Shown: positions 35,480 to 45,059 of the stretch, piece after piece
Position numbering within the stretch: position 1 is the stretch's first letter
Layout: each line of letters begins with the position of its first letter
DNA from: Paracoccus nototheniae
Lineage (GTDB): Bacteria > Pseudomonadota > Alphaproteobacteria > Rhodobacterales > Rhodobacteraceae
Reading direction: 5' to 3'
Assembly (NCBI RefSeq): GCF_004335005.1
Contig: NZ_RQRT01000031.1
Span: 1-47,177 of the forward strand
Length of the DNA: 47,177 nt
Position numbers and translations under genes: made by a program
The notes under the pieces: model-generated
Seen by the model: the letters and a program-made list of their open reading frames with translations, nothing else
Database searches by the model: none
Told to the model about the DNA's origin: nothing

Positions 35480-36592
35480 TTACGCACCAACCTGCTGTTC
35501 AGCCAGAACCCCGGCGGTATAATCTGCCGCCAAGGGCGCGATGCGGTCGTAGACCGGGGTGCGGGCGCAGATGCCCCACCACAGCCGGTAGAAGCCCAGA
35601 TCATAGGCCGTGACCGACTGATGCGGGTTCAGAGGCAGCGCAGTCATGCCCTTGCGGGCCAGATGGGTCAGCACCTGCTGTTCCTGATCCGGCGTCAGTC
35701 GCCAGTGATAGGGCTTGGGGATGCGACCCGCGAAATGGATGACCGCCGCCCGCATCCGACGATCATGGCGGCTGACATCATGAAAGCGGAAATTATAGCG
35801 GTCATGGGCCTGCACATAATCGCTGCCATGGGTCAGCGAGAACAGGCCCTGATCGCCGAAGGGCAGACCCATCGGGTCATGCGCCCATTGCGCGACGTCC
35901 AGATAGGCGGCGATCGTGATCCCCTTGCGACGCAGCCTGTCCAGGTTGAGGACGATCGACCCGCTGTTGATGATCCCCCGAGAGATGCGCAGGATCCTGT
36001 CCGGCGACGCGGCACGTCCACGGGCCAAGCGGGCGGGGCCTTGGATCATCGGCGGAAGACCGGGAAACTCGCGGCAGGCGACCAGAGAGCCGCCCAGAAA
36101 GGGCTGGTTCAGGAACGGCAGCAGATCGCCCATGACAAGCGTGTCCAGCGGGTCCAGATAGATGATCCGCGTCACCTCGGCTGGCAGATAGTCATGCGCC
36201 ACCAGCCACAGGAATCGCGCGCCAAAGGGCCTGCCGCCCAGCTTGCTCAGCAGGGCGAAATCCTGCGTTCCGGTGATATGGACGATGTTCAGGGTCAGGT
36301 TTTTCAGCCCGTCGCAGAAGGCCGACAGCGTCGCCAGCGTCCTTGAGTCAAGATGCAGGTGAAACAGCCAGAATTCGATCCGATCCTCTGGGTGGCTGTC
36401 CGACAAAGACAGCAGCATCACCTGCAGGACATCCGCATCATGGCCCCCGACCGAGGTCATCACATCCAGCCGCGCGGGCAGACGCGCACCGCCATGGCGG
36501 CGCGTCTGGTACAGGTCGAGGCATGCGCTCCAACCCCGGGGTATGCGGCGATAGACCCGTTTGGCCAGCGACGAAAAGGGGGACAGGCTCAT
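35480..36592 (-). CDS. Family 8 glycosyltransferase
   Basis: A 370-residue cytoplasmic sugar transferase (GT8, LgtC/general stress protein A type) using UDP-sugar. Visible signals are the start of the GT-A domain VMTSVGGHDADVLQVMLLSL, the metal region IIYLDPLDTLVMGDL (D147, D150), the NSGSIVLNLDRLR strand, FGDQGL, and the HFAGRIPKPY motif (H286). The normal DxD is here DxxD. The chosen start is the ATG at 36590-36592. It follows the BMP transporter operon but with 163 bases and hairpins between them; a shared function is not evident. It probably acts in surface polysaccharide or LPS synthesis. Confidence 0.85.
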   Translation of the reverse strand: MSLSPFSSLAKRVYRRIPRGWSACLDLYQTRRHGGARLPARLDVMTSVGGHDADVLQVMLLSLSDSHPEDRIEFWLFHLHLDSRTLATLSAFCDGLKNLTLNIVHITGTQDFALLSKLGGRPFGARFLWLVAHDYLPAEVTRIIYLDPLDTLVMGDLLPFLNQPFLGGSLVACREFPGLPPMIQGPARLARGRAASPDRILRISRGIINSGSIVLNLDRLRRKGITIAAYLDVAQWAHDPMGLPFGDQGLFSLTHGSDYVQAHDRYNFRFHDVSRHDRRMRAAVIHFAGRIPKPYHWRLTPDQEQQVLTHLARKGMTALPLNPHQSVTAYDLGFYRLWWGICARTPVYDRIAPLAADYTAGVLAEQQVGA

Positions 36593-36722
36593 GGGGCCGG
36601 GAACCGATGATAAGGACGCGGCAGCGGCGGGACCGGCAGCACGCGCATCCTGCGCAGGCCCCTTTGGGTTCGTCAAGACACGCCGTATCCCGTTGGAAAC
36701 CGGTATGCCGGTTGGTCGGGAC

Positions 36723-36737
36723 GGGGGCCGTGCCCCC
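36723..36737 (-). terminator. Hairpin after the BMP-family gene
   Basis: GGGGGC-CGT-GCCCCC (36723-36728 / 36732-36737), 19 bases past the bmpA-like stop, with a second small hairpin AACCGG-TATG-CCGGTT at 36698-36713. No T run follows, so termination may be partial. Confidence 0.4.
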
Positions 36738-36755
36738 ATCCCCATGGTCATCGCA

Positions 36756-37832
36756 CTATTGCGGGATCTGGGCGGTGATGCCTTCGACATAGAAGTTCAT
36801 CGATTGCAGATCCTCATCGGCCGCAACCTCGCCCTCGGCCAGCCAGACCGAACCGTCGGCCTTGTTCAGGGGGCCGGTAAAGGGGTGATATTCGCCCGCG
36901 CCGATGGCGTCGCGCAGGGCCTCGGCCTCGGCCTTGACCTCGGGCGGGACGGCGTCGGTGATCTCTCCGATCACGACCTCTCCGTCACCGATCCCGGCCC
37001 AGCTGGCACCGCTTTCCCAGGTGCCGTCCAGCATCGCGCCGACCCGCTTGATGTAATAGGGCGACCATTCGTCGATGATCGAGGCGACGCGGGGGCTGGG
37101 CTTGAACGCCGCCATGTCGCTGGCCTGACCAAAGCCGATGGCCCCGGCCTGCTGGGCCTGCGCCAGCGGTGCGGTCGAATCGGTATGCTGCAGGATCACG
37201 TCGGCGCCTTCGGCCAGCAGGGCGGATGCGGCCTCGGCCTCTTTGGCGGGATCGAACCAGCTATAGGCCCAGACCACCCGCATCTGCACGTCGGGATTGA
37301 CCTTGCGGGCATGGATGAAGCTGGAATTGATGCCCTGGATGACCTCGGGGATCGGGAAAGACCCGATATAGCCGATGATGTCGGATTCCGTCATCCGGCC
37401 CGCGATGGTGCCGATCACCGCGCGGCCTTCGTAGAACCGCGCGTCATAGGTGGCGACGTTGTCGGCCCGCTTGTAGCCGGTGGCATGTTCGAACCTGATG
37501 TCGGGAAATTTCGCCGCGACATTCATCACCGGATCCATGAAGCCGAAGCTGGTCGCAAAGATAATGTCATTTCCGGCCAGCGCCAGCTGGGTCAGGGCGC
37601 GTTCGGCATCCGCGCCTTCGGGGACGCTTTCGATGAAGGTGGTTTCGACGCGGTCGCCGTACTCGGCCTCGATCGCCTGACGGCCCAGATCGTGCTGATA
37701 GGTCCAGCCGCCATCGCCCACCGGACCGACATAGATGAAGCCCACCTTCAGCGGCTCGTCCTGCGCCATGGCCGGGGCGGCCAGCGCCATGATCAGCGCC
37801 GAGGCGGTGGCCAGAAGTGTTCTGCGTTGCAT
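36756..37832 (-). CDS. BMP family ABC transporter substrate-binding protein
   Basis: A 358-residue periplasmic (or lipid-free exported) protein of the basic membrane protein family, which binds nucleosides. Residues 1-23 are a signal peptide ending AMAQ. Family features are VGFIYVGPVGDGGWTYQHDLGR, FATSFGFMDPV, YDARFYEGRAVIG and VWAYSWFDPAKE. It is the last gene of the BMP operon, after the two permeases and the ATPase. Likely ligands are purine nucleosides or related bases. The ATG at 37830-37832 is preceded by AGAGAGGGAT. Confidence 0.93.
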   Translation of the reverse strand: MQRRTLLATASALIMALAAPAMAQDEPLKVGFIYVGPVGDGGWTYQHDLGRQAIEAEYGDRVETTFIESVPEGADAERALTQLALAGNDIIFATSFGFMDPVMNVAAKFPDIRFEHATGYKRADNVATYDARFYEGRAVIGTIAGRMTESDIIGYIGSFPIPEVIQGINSSFIHARKVNPDVQMRVVWAYSWFDPAKEAEAASALLAEGADVILQHTDSTAPLAQAQQAGAIGFGQASDMAAFKPSPRVASIIDEWSPYYIKRVGAMLDGTWESGASWAGIGDGEVVIGEITDAVPPEVKAEAEALRDAIGAGEYHPFTGPLNKADGSVWLAEGEVAADEDLQSMNFYVEGITAQIPQ

Positions 37833-37862
37833 CGTATCCCTCTCTCAATAATCGGCTGCGGC

Positions 37863-38753
37863 TTAGCGCAGCGCGTGGAAATTCGTCCCAAGCGATCCGG
37901 GCGACCCGCCGCCCGCGCGCTTGCTGTATTTCTGCCGGGCCGAGATGACGACCAGAACGACGATCGTCGCCAGATAGGGCGCCATCGACAACAGCTGGAC
38001 CGGCACCGCGACCCCCGCCGCCTGCAGGCGCAGCTGCAGCACGGTCACGCCGCCGAACAGCCACGCCCCCGCCAGCACGCCCGGCGCGGTCCATTTGGAA
38101 AAGACCACGATAGCAAGCGCGATCCAGCCCGCGCCCGCCGTCATGCCTTCGGTCCATTGCAGCACCGTCGCGATCGAGATGAAGGCCCCGCCGACCCCCG
38201 CCATGGCGCCGCCGAAACCGATCGCGGCGGTCCGCGTCAGCCGCACGTTATAGCCAAGCGCATGCGCGGCCTCGTGATTTTCGCCGACCCCGCGCAGGAT
38301 CAGCCCCGCGCGGGACCGGTTCAGGAACCACCAGATCACCGGCACCATGATCAGCCCCAGCCAGACGATCCAGTTGATGCGCAACGGGCCTGCGGGCATG
38401 GGGGGCGCCTTGACGCCTTCGAACGGTTTGCCGAACATCGCCGCCAGTCCCAGCCCGAACAGGGTCAGCGCCAGGCCGGAGGCGACCTGATTGGCCAGAA
38501 ACAGCTGCGTCAGCGACGCGAACAGCATCGAGATGACGGCCCCGGCGACGGCGGCCACCAGAAAGCCCAGAAACGGGTTGCCGGTGCCATAGGCGGCGGC
38601 GAAACCGGCCAGGGCGCCGGTGATCATCATCCCCTCGACCCCAAGGTTCAGCACGCCCGCCCGCTCGGCCACCAATTCGCCAAGGGCGGCGAACAGGATC
38701 GGGGTCGAGGCCGAGATCAGCAGCAGAAAGACGGACAGCGGATCGATCATCAT
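37863..38753 (-). CDS. Nucleoside-type ABC transporter permease 2
   Basis: A 296-residue permease with eight or so hydrophobic helices, of the branched/ribose-type permease family (YufQ/BmpC-like). Characteristic segments are LGELVAERAGVLNLGVEGMM near the start, and LRGVGENHEAAHALGYNV for the ATPase contact. It overlaps the previous permease gene by four bases (ATGA, 38750-38753). It pairs with that permease to form the channel. Confidence 0.92.
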   Translation of the reverse strand: MMIDPLSVFLLLISASTPILFAALGELVAERAGVLNLGVEGMMITGALAGFAAAYGTGNPFLGFLVAAVAGAVISMLFASLTQLFLANQVASGLALTLFGLGLAAMFGKPFEGVKAPPMPAGPLRINWIVWLGLIMVPVIWWFLNRSRAGLILRGVGENHEAAHALGYNVRLTRTAAIGFGGAMAGVGGAFISIATVLQWTEGMTAGAGWIALAIVVFSKWTAPGVLAGAWLFGGVTVLQLRLQAAGVAVPVQLLSMAPYLATIVVLVVISARQKYSKRAGGGSPGSLGTNFHALR

Positions 38754-39826
38754 GCGGTGACCCTCCGGCGGATCTGGAACCGGGTCAGCAGATCAAAGCC
38801 CAGCAGAAAGAACAGCAGCATCCCCTGGAACACCTGCACGGTGGCGGCGGGCAGCGACATGGTCAGCTGCGCCAGTTCCCCGCCGATATAGGTCAGGGCC
38901 AGCAGCAGGCCCGCCAGCAGAATGCCCACCGGGTGCAACCGGCCCAGAAAGGCCACGATGATCGCGGTAAAGCCGTATCCGGTGCCCAGCTTGTCGGTGA
39001 TCTGGCCGGCGGGGCCCGCAACCTCGAACAGACCCGCAGCGCCTGCCAGCGCGCCCGACAGGCCAAGGCAAAAGGCCACCAGCGTGGTCGGGCTGACGCC
39101 CGCGAACCGGGCGGCGCGGGGCGCGGTGCCTGCGGCGCGGATGTGAAAGCCGCGGATATGGCGGCTCATCAGAAACCATGTCGCCAGCACCGCGACGGCA
39201 GCCGCGACGACGCCCCAATGCGCGCCTGTGCCGGGGATCAGTTCCGGGTTCGCGGCGGCGGGGTATTGCTGCAGATTGCGCGATCCGGGAAAGCCCATGC
39301 CTTCGGGGTTTCTCATCGGGCCGAAGGACATCCACGCCGCCACCCGCTGCGCGACATAGACCAGCATCAGCGACACAAGGATCTCGGACGCGCCGAACCA
39401 GTTCCGAAGCAGCGCCGGGATCATGCCCCAGGCCCAGCCCCCGGCCAACCCGGCCAGGACCATCGCCGGAAAGATCCACATCCCCTCGGACGGATAGGCG
39501 GCCAGCGCGACGGCGGCGCCGGTGATGCCGCCGATGATGTACTGCCCCTCGGCCCCGATGTTCCAGATGCCCGCGCGAAAGCCGATGGCCAGCCCCGAGG
39601 CGATCAGGATCAGCGGCGCCGCCTTGATCAGCAATTGCGGGCGCGAATAGGACGCGGCGGGCCCGAACAGCGGATCCCAGAAGATCGTGCGGATCGCCGC
39701 AATCGGGTCATACCCCATGATCGCGAACAGCAGCCCGCCAGTGACCATCGTGGCCAGCACGGCCATGACCGGCGTCGCGATCTGCCAGCCGTTCGAGGCC
39801 GATTGCCGGGGAACAAGCAGGATCAT
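38750..39826 (-). CDS. Nucleoside-type ABC transporter permease 1
   Basis: A 358-residue permease (YufP/BmpB-like). Helices start at about 19; family signals are GFRAGIWNIGAEGQYIIGGI (83-102), the cytoplasmic IRAAGTAPRAARFAGVSP ATPase-contact loop and LGTGYGFTAIIVAFLGRLHP. The true start is the ATG at 39824-39826, which overlaps the ATPase stop by four bases; a much longer open frame upstream is antisense-like shadow of the ATPase gene. Confidence 0.92.
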   Translation of the reverse strand: MILLVPRQSASNGWQIATPVMAVLATMVTGGLLFAIMGYDPIAAIRTIFWDPLFGPAASYSRPQLLIKAAPLILIASGLAIGFRAGIWNIGAEGQYIIGGITGAAVALAAYPSEGMWIFPAMVLAGLAGGWAWGMIPALLRNWFGASEILVSLMLVYVAQRVAAWMSFGPMRNPEGMGFPGSRNLQQYPAAANPELIPGTGAHWGVVAAAVAVLATWFLMSRHIRGFHIRAAGTAPRAARFAGVSPTTLVAFCLGLSGALAGAAGLFEVAGPAGQITDKLGTGYGFTAIIVAFLGRLHPVGILLAGLLLALTYIGGELAQLTMSLPAATVQVFQGMLLFFLLGFDLLTRFQIRRRVTA

Positions 39827-41343
39827 ATGCGGGCCTCTTCCATGCCATGCGCGCCGCCCAGCATCAGGCCGATGCGGTCCAGCGTCAGCCCTTCGGTGGG
39901 GACGGGGGGCGACAGGCGCCCTTCGTTCAGCGCGCAGAAGCGGTCCGACAGCTCCAGCAGCTCGTCCAGGTCCTGACTGATGACGATGACGCCCGCGCCC
40001 TTGCGCGCCAGATCCAGCAGCGACTGGCGGACCGACGCCGCAGCCCCCGCATCGACGCCCCATGTGGGCTGGTTGACGACCAGAACGCGGGGGTTCTGCA
40101 TCACCTCGCGCCCGATGACGAATTTCTGCAGATTGCCGCCCGACAGGGCGCGGGCCGGGACATGCGGGCCGGGGGTGCGCACGTCGAAGTCCTTGATGAC
40201 GGCCAGCGCATAATCGCGCGCCGCCGCATGGTCGATCAGCCCGCGCCGGACCAGCCCCTTGCGGGCGCCCGCCGTCAGCAGGGTGTTTTCGGTCAGGCTG
40301 AAATCGGGCACGGCGGCATGGCCAAGCCGGTCCTCGGGCGCGGTCAAAAGGCCCGCGATGCGGCGCGGCTCGGGGCCTTGGGCGGACAGATCGGCGCCGT
40401 CCAGCGTGACGCTGCCCGCTGCGCTGCGAATTTCGCCCGACAGGGCGGCCAGCAATTCCTCTTGCCCGTTGCCCGCGACACCGCCGATGCCCAGAATCTC
40501 GCCCGCGCGCAGGGTCAGGCTGATCTCCTTCAGCGCCGTGCCTTCGGCATTGGGGGCGGGCTGGGACAGGTCTGTCACCTGCAACAGAACCTCGCCCGCC
40601 TGACGGCCCGAGCGGTCGATGACCCGCATCTGCCCGCCGACCATCATCGCCGCCAGATCGCGGGCCGAATGGGCGCGGGGATCGCAGCTGTCCACCACCT
40701 TGCCATGGCGCAGGATCGTGGCACGGTCGCAATGGGCGCGGATCTCGTCCAGCTTGTGGCTGATATACAGGATCGCGGTGCCGCCCGCCGCCAGCTTGCG
40801 CAGGGTGGCGAACAGCACCTCGGCCTCTTGCGGGGTCAGCACGCTGGTCGGTTCGTCCATGATCAGCAGGCGCGGATCCTGCAGCAGACAGCGGATGATC
40901 TCGACCCGCTGGCGTTCGCCCGCCGACAGGGTGACGATGCGCCGCGCCGGGTTCAGGGGCAGGCCGAACTCATGGCTGACCCTGGTGATGCGGGCCGACA
41001 ATTCCCGCCGGGGGGGCGGGTTTTCCATCCCAAGGGCGATGTTTTCCGCCACCGTCAGCGCGTCGAACAGCGAGAAATGCTGAAACACCATCGCCACGCC
41101 CGAGGCGCGCGCCGCCCGCGGGTCGGATGGCGCATGCACCGCGTCCCCCAGCCACATCTGCCCGTCATCGGGGCGCACGAGGCCATAGATCATCTTGACC
41201 AGCGTGGATTTGCCCGCGCCGTTCTCGCCCAGAAGGGCGTGGATCTCGCCTTGGCGGACCGAAAACGACACGTCGTCATTGGCGCGCACGCCGGGATAGG
41301 ACTTGCCGATCCCTTCGGCGCGAAAAACGGTCGTGTCGGTCAA
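39823..41343 (-). CDS. Nucleoside-type ABC transporter ATPase (double domain)
   Basis: A 506-residue ATPase of the sugar/nucleoside class (YufO/RbsA layout). Domain 1 (4-235) is complete: GENGAGKS, FQHFSLFDALTV, LSAGERQR, LLIMDEPTSVLTP. Domain 2 (about 255-500) is degenerate as usual: GVAGNGQEELL replaces Walker A, LSGGNLQK is the signature, and VVNQPTWGVD replaces Walker B. The start is TTG at 41341-41343, 6 bases after an AAGGGGCCGG purine-rich stretch; I see no better start. It heads a four-gene operon with 4-base overlaps and is divergent from dnaE with 94 bases between. Confidence 0.92.
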   Translation of the reverse strand: MTDTTVFRAEGIGKSYPGVRANDDVSFSVRQGEIHALLGENGAGKSTLVKMIYGLVRPDDGQMWLGDAVHAPSDPRAARASGVAMVFQHFSLFDALTVAENIALGMENPPPRRELSARITRVSHEFGLPLNPARRIVTLSAGERQRVEIIRCLLQDPRLLIMDEPTSVLTPQEAEVLFATLRKLAAGGTAILYISHKLDEIRAHCDRATILRHGKVVDSCDPRAHSARDLAAMMVGGQMRVIDRSGRQAGEVLLQVTDLSQPAPNAEGTALKEISLTLRAGEILGIGGVAGNGQEELLAALSGEIRSAAGSVTLDGADLSAQGPEPRRIAGLLTAPEDRLGHAAVPDFSLTENTLLTAGARKGLVRRGLIDHAAARDYALAVIKDFDVRTPGPHVPARALSGGNLQKFVIGREVMQNPRVLVVNQPTWGVDAGAAASVRQSLLDLARKGAGVIVISQDLDELLELSDRFCALNEGRLSPPVPTEGLTLDRIGLMLGGAHGMEEARI

Positions 41344-41437
41344 ATCCGGCCCCTTGTTCAGAACTTTCCCTGCTTAGCCTGCATTTCGCGGGCACGGCAA
41401 TTGCGCTGTGCATCCTGGCTGCGATACTGTCCCGATC

Positions 41438-44400
41438 ATGGCCGCAAAATCCCCCCGATTCATCCACCTTCGCACACATTCCGAGCATTCTTTGCTGGAA
41501 GGTGCCATTCCCGTAGGCAAACTTGCAAGTATTGCCGCAGAAGCGGGCATGCCCGCCGTCGCCCTGACCGACAGCAACAACATGTTTGCGGCGCTGGAAT
41601 TCAGCATCAAGGCCCGCGACAAGGGCGTCCAGCCGATCGTCGGCTGTCAGGTGACGCTGGCGGCGGATGCGACCGGTCCGGTTGTCCTTCTGGCCCAGAA
41701 TCAGGCGGGCTGGCTGAACCTGATGTCGCTGTCGACCTGCCTCTATCTGCGCGAGGGTGGCGCGCTGCCCCATGTCACCGTCGATGAGCTGTGCGACCGG
41801 GCTGAGGGGCTGATCTGCCTGACCGGCGGCGCGACCGGCCCGTTGGGGCAGCTGATCGCGCAGGGCCAGATGCCACGCGCGCAGGCGCTGGCCGACCGTC
41901 TGGCGGCGGCTTTCCCGACCCGGCTCTACGTCGAATTGCAACGCCATCCCGGCGCGAACGGCCAGCTGATGACCGCCGAGGCCGCGTCCGAGGCCGGGCT
42001 GATCGCGTTGGCCTATGACCGCGACCTGCCGCTGGTGGCCACCAATGATGTCTATTTCCCGAAAACCACCATGTACGAGGCGCATGACGCGCTGATCTGC
42101 ATCGCCGAAAAGGCCTATGTCGATCAGTCCCAGCCCCGCCGCCGCCTGACGCCCGCGCATTATTTCAAATCGGCCGAGGAAATGGCCGTGCTGTTCGCCG
42201 ACCTGCCCGAGGCGATCGAGAATACCGTGGAAATCGCCCGCCGCTGCGCCTTTGCGGTCGCCCGCCACGCCCCCATCCTGCCCAAATTCGCCGATGACGA
42301 GGTGGCCGAGCTGCGCCGTCAGGCCCATGCCGGTCTGACCGAACGGCTGAAGGTCATCCCCCATGCCGTCAGCGTCGAGGATTACACCGCAAGGCTGGAT
42401 TTCGAGCTGGGCATCATCGAACAGATGGGTTTCCCGGGCTATTTCCTCATCGTGGCCGATTTCATCCATTGGGCCAAGGAACAGGGCATTCCGGTGGGTC
42501 CGGGGCGCGGGTCCGGGGCGGGGTCGCTGGTCGCCTATGCGCTGACCATCACCGATCTGGACCCCCTGCGCTATAACCTGCTGTTCGAACGCTTCCTGAA
42601 CCCCGAACGGGTGTCGATGCCCGATTTCGACATCGATTTCTGCATGGATCGCCGGGAAGAGGTGATCCGATACGTTCAGAAGAAATACGGCGCCGACAAG
42701 GTGGGCCAGATCATCACCTTTGGCGCGCTTTTGTCCAAGGCCGCCGTGCGCGACGTGGGCCGGGTGCTGCAACTGCCCTTCGGTCAGGTGGACCGGCTGT
42801 CCAAGATGATCCCGGTCGAGGGTGTGAAACCCGTCAGCATCGCCAAGGCCCGCGCCGACGAGCCGCGCCTGCGCGAAGCGGCGCGCGAAGAGGTCGTGGC
42901 CCGCCTGCTGGATTACGCCGAACAGTTGGAGGGGCTTTATCGCAACGCCTCGACCCATGCGGCGGGCGTGGTGATCGGCGACCGGCCGCTGGATCAGCTG
43001 GTGCCGCTCTATCGCGATCCTGCCTCGGACATGCCCGCGACCCAGTTCAACATGAAATGGGTCGAACAGGCCGGTCTGGTGAAATTCGACTTTCTGGGCC
43101 TCAAGACGCTGACGGTGATCCAGAACGCCGTCGATCTGATCAACGGGGCAGGGCGCCCCCTGCACATCGCCGCCGATGGCCGCCAGCTGTATGACCCCAC
43201 GCCCGGCACGGAAAACCAGATCAACCTGATCCCGCTGGAGGACAAGCCCAGCTATGATCTGTTCGCCAGCGCCCGCACAGTCGCGGTGTTTCAGGTGGAA
43301 TCCAGCGGTATGATGGACGCGCTGCGCCGCATGAAGCCCACCTGCATCGAGGATATCGTGGCGCTGGTGGCCCTCTATCGTCCCGGCCCCATGGAGAACA
43401 TCCCGACCTATTGCGAGGTCAAGAACGGCCTGCGCGATCTGGAATCCATCCATCCCAGCATCGACGACATTCTGGCCGAAACCCAGGGCATCATCGTCTA
43501 TCAGGAACAGGTGATGCAGATCGCGCAGGTCATGGCGGGCTATTCGCTCGGCGGCGCCGACCTGTTGCGCCGCGCCATGGGCAAGAAGATCGCCGCCGAA
43601 ATGGCCAAGGAACGGCCCAAATTCGTGACCGGTGCCGTCGCCAATGGCGTGCCCGACAAGAAGGCGGGCGAGGTCTTCGACCTTCTGGAAAAATTCGCCA
43701 ATTACGGGTTCAACAAATCCCACGCGGCGGCCTATGCGGTGGTCAGCTATCAGACCGCATGGCTCAAGGCGAACCACCCGGTCGAATTCATGGCGGCGGT
43801 GATGAATTGCGACATCCACCTGACCGACAAGCTGGCGATCTATAAACGCGAATGCGACCGGATGGGGATCGAGACGGTGCCGCCCTGCGTGAACCGCTCG
43901 GCCCCCACCTTTACCGTGGGGCCGGGGCGCATCCATTATGCGCTTGGCGCCTTGAAAGGCGTCGGGATCGAGGCGATGCGCCTGATCCATGATGCGCGCT
44001 GCGGTGGCGAGGGCGGCGATCGCCCGTTCCGCGACATGCATGATTTCGCCCGCCGCGTCGACATGAAGCGCGTCGGCAAGCGGCCCTTGGAAATGCTGGC
44101 CTGCGCGGGCGCCTTCGACGGCTTGGACGACAATCGCGCCCGGGTGATGAAATCGCTGGACGGGCTGGTCGCATGGTCGGCAGCGGTGCAGGATCAGGCC
44201 GCCTCCAGCCAGACCTCTCTGTTCGGCGGGGGCGAGGATCTGCCGCCCCCCCGCCCGGCGCTGGCGGGCATCTGGCTGCCCACCGAAAAGCTGGGCGAGG
44301 AACACAAGGCCGTGGGCTTCTACCTCTCGGGCCATCCGCTGGACGACTACCTGCCCGCGCTGCGCCGGAAAAAGGTCCAGACGCTGGCCCAGATCAGTCA

Positions 44401-44923
44401 GGACGCGCTGCAAGGCCCGCTGGTCGCCCAGATCGCGGGCACGGTCGCGGCGCGGATGGAACGCAAATCGGCCAAGGGCACGCAATATGCCTTTGTCAGC
44501 CTGTCCGATCCCACCGGCCTTTACGAGGTGACGGTGTTTTCCGACCTGCTGAACGCCTCGCGCGACAAGCTGGAACCGGGCCAGAACGTGGTGTTGCAGG
44601 TCAAGGTCGAACCTTCGGGCGATCAGGTCAAGATGCTGGCCAATTCGGTGATGGCGCTGGAAGATGCCGTGGCCGATGCCGGCGCCGGCTGTCTGGCGGT
44701 GGAAATGCAGGGCGCCGACACCATCCCCCGTCTGGTCGAGGTGCTGACCCGCATCCGCACCGATATCGTCGTTCCCGCCCGGTCGCGCGGCCCGATCCGC
44801 CTGCGCCTGCGCGACGGCGACGATGTGATCGAGATCGAGGTTGCGAATGATGCCCCGCTGACCACCCCCGCCCGTCAGGCCCTGCGCGCCGTGCCGGGCG
44901 TTCTCGACGTGATCGAGGAATGA
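41438..44923 (+). CDS. dnaE: DNA polymerase III alpha subunit
   Basis: A 1161-residue replicative polymerase, the length expected of DnaE1. The PHP domain starts at about 8 (FIHLRTHSEHSLLEGA). The palm follows with GPGRGSGAGSLVAYAL (catalytic surface) and the aspartates in PDFDIDFCMDRR. The FNKSHAAAYAVVSYQTAWLK block and the OB-fold (VAQIAGTVAARMERKSAKGTQYAF) complete it. I chose the ATG at 41438; an ATG ten codons earlier is less likely. A GATACT box at 41423-41428 with TTGCGC 16 bases upstream would be too close for a long leader and is only a weak promoter candidate. Confidence 0.97.
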   Translation: MAAKSPRFIHLRTHSEHSLLEGAIPVGKLASIAAEAGMPAVALTDSNNMFAALEFSIKARDKGVQPIVGCQVTLAADATGPVVLLAQNQAGWLNLMSLSTCLYLREGGALPHVTVDELCDRAEGLICLTGGATGPLGQLIAQGQMPRAQALADRLAAAFPTRLYVELQRHPGANGQLMTAEAASEAGLIALAYDRDLPLVATNDVYFPKTTMYEAHDALICIAEKAYVDQSQPRRRLTPAHYFKSAEEMAVLFADLPEAIENTVEIARRCAFAVARHAPILPKFADDEVAELRRQAHAGLTERLKVIPHAVSVEDYTARLDFELGIIEQMGFPGYFLIVADFIHWAKEQGIPVGPGRGSGAGSLVAYALTITDLDPLRYNLLFERFLNPERVSMPDFDIDFCMDRREEVIRYVQKKYGADKVGQIITFGALLSKAAVRDVGRVLQLPFGQVDRLSKMIPVEGVKPVSIAKARADEPRLREAAREEVVARLLDYAEQLEGLYRNASTHAAGVVIGDRPLDQLVPLYRDPASDMPATQFNMKWVEQAGLVKFDFLGLKTLTVIQNAVDLINGAGRPLHIAADGRQLYDPTPGTENQINLIPLEDKPSYDLFASARTVAVFQVESSGMMDALRRMKPTCIEDIVALVALYRPGPMENIPTYCEVKNGLRDLESIHPSIDDILAETQGIIVYQEQVMQIAQVMAGYSLGGADLLRRAMGKKIAAEMAKERPKFVTGAVANGVPDKKAGEVFDLLEKFANYGFNKSHAAAYAVVSYQTAWLKANHPVEFMAAVMNCDIHLTDKLAIYKRECDRMGIETVPPCVNRSAPTFTVGPGRIHYALGALKGVGIEAMRLIHDARCGGEGGDRPFRDMHDFARRVDMKRVGKRPLEMLACAGAFDGLDDNRARVMKSLDGLVAWSAAVQDQAASSQTSLFGGGEDLPPPRPALAGIWLPTEKLGEEHKAVGFYLSGHPLDDYLPALRRKKVQTLAQISQDALQGPLVAQIAGTVAARMERKSAKGTQYAFVSLSDPTGLYEVTVFSDLLNASRDKLEPGQNVVLQVKVEPSGDQVKMLANSVMALEDAVADAGAGCLAVEMQGADTIPRLVEVLTRIRTDIVVPARSRGPIRLRLRDGDDVIEIEVANDAPLTTPARQALRAVPGVLDVIEE

Positions 44924-44940
44924 AGCCCCAACCCCGGGCC

Positions 44941-44993
44941 TTTCTTCTTCATGAAAATACCCTCGGGGGGTCCGGGGGGCGAAGCGCCCCCGG
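44941..44993 (+). repeat. Dispersed repeat variant, copy E, with GC hairpin after dnaE
   Basis: TTTCTTCTTCATGAAAATACCC (44941-44962, given here as its two halves TTTCTTCTTCATG and AAAATACCC) is followed by a hairpin with 7-bp stem (CCGGGGG from 44972, CCCCCGG to 44993). Its reverse complement has the same order, GC hairpin then GGGTATTTTCATGAAGAAG, resembling the core of copies A to C. It lies 17 bases after the dnaE stop and may end that transcript. Confidence 0.55.
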
Positions 44994-45059
44994 CTCGGCC
45001 TCATCCACCCTAGCCAGATGTTCGCCTTTCGTGCTAACACCGAAAAAAAAGAGGGCAGC

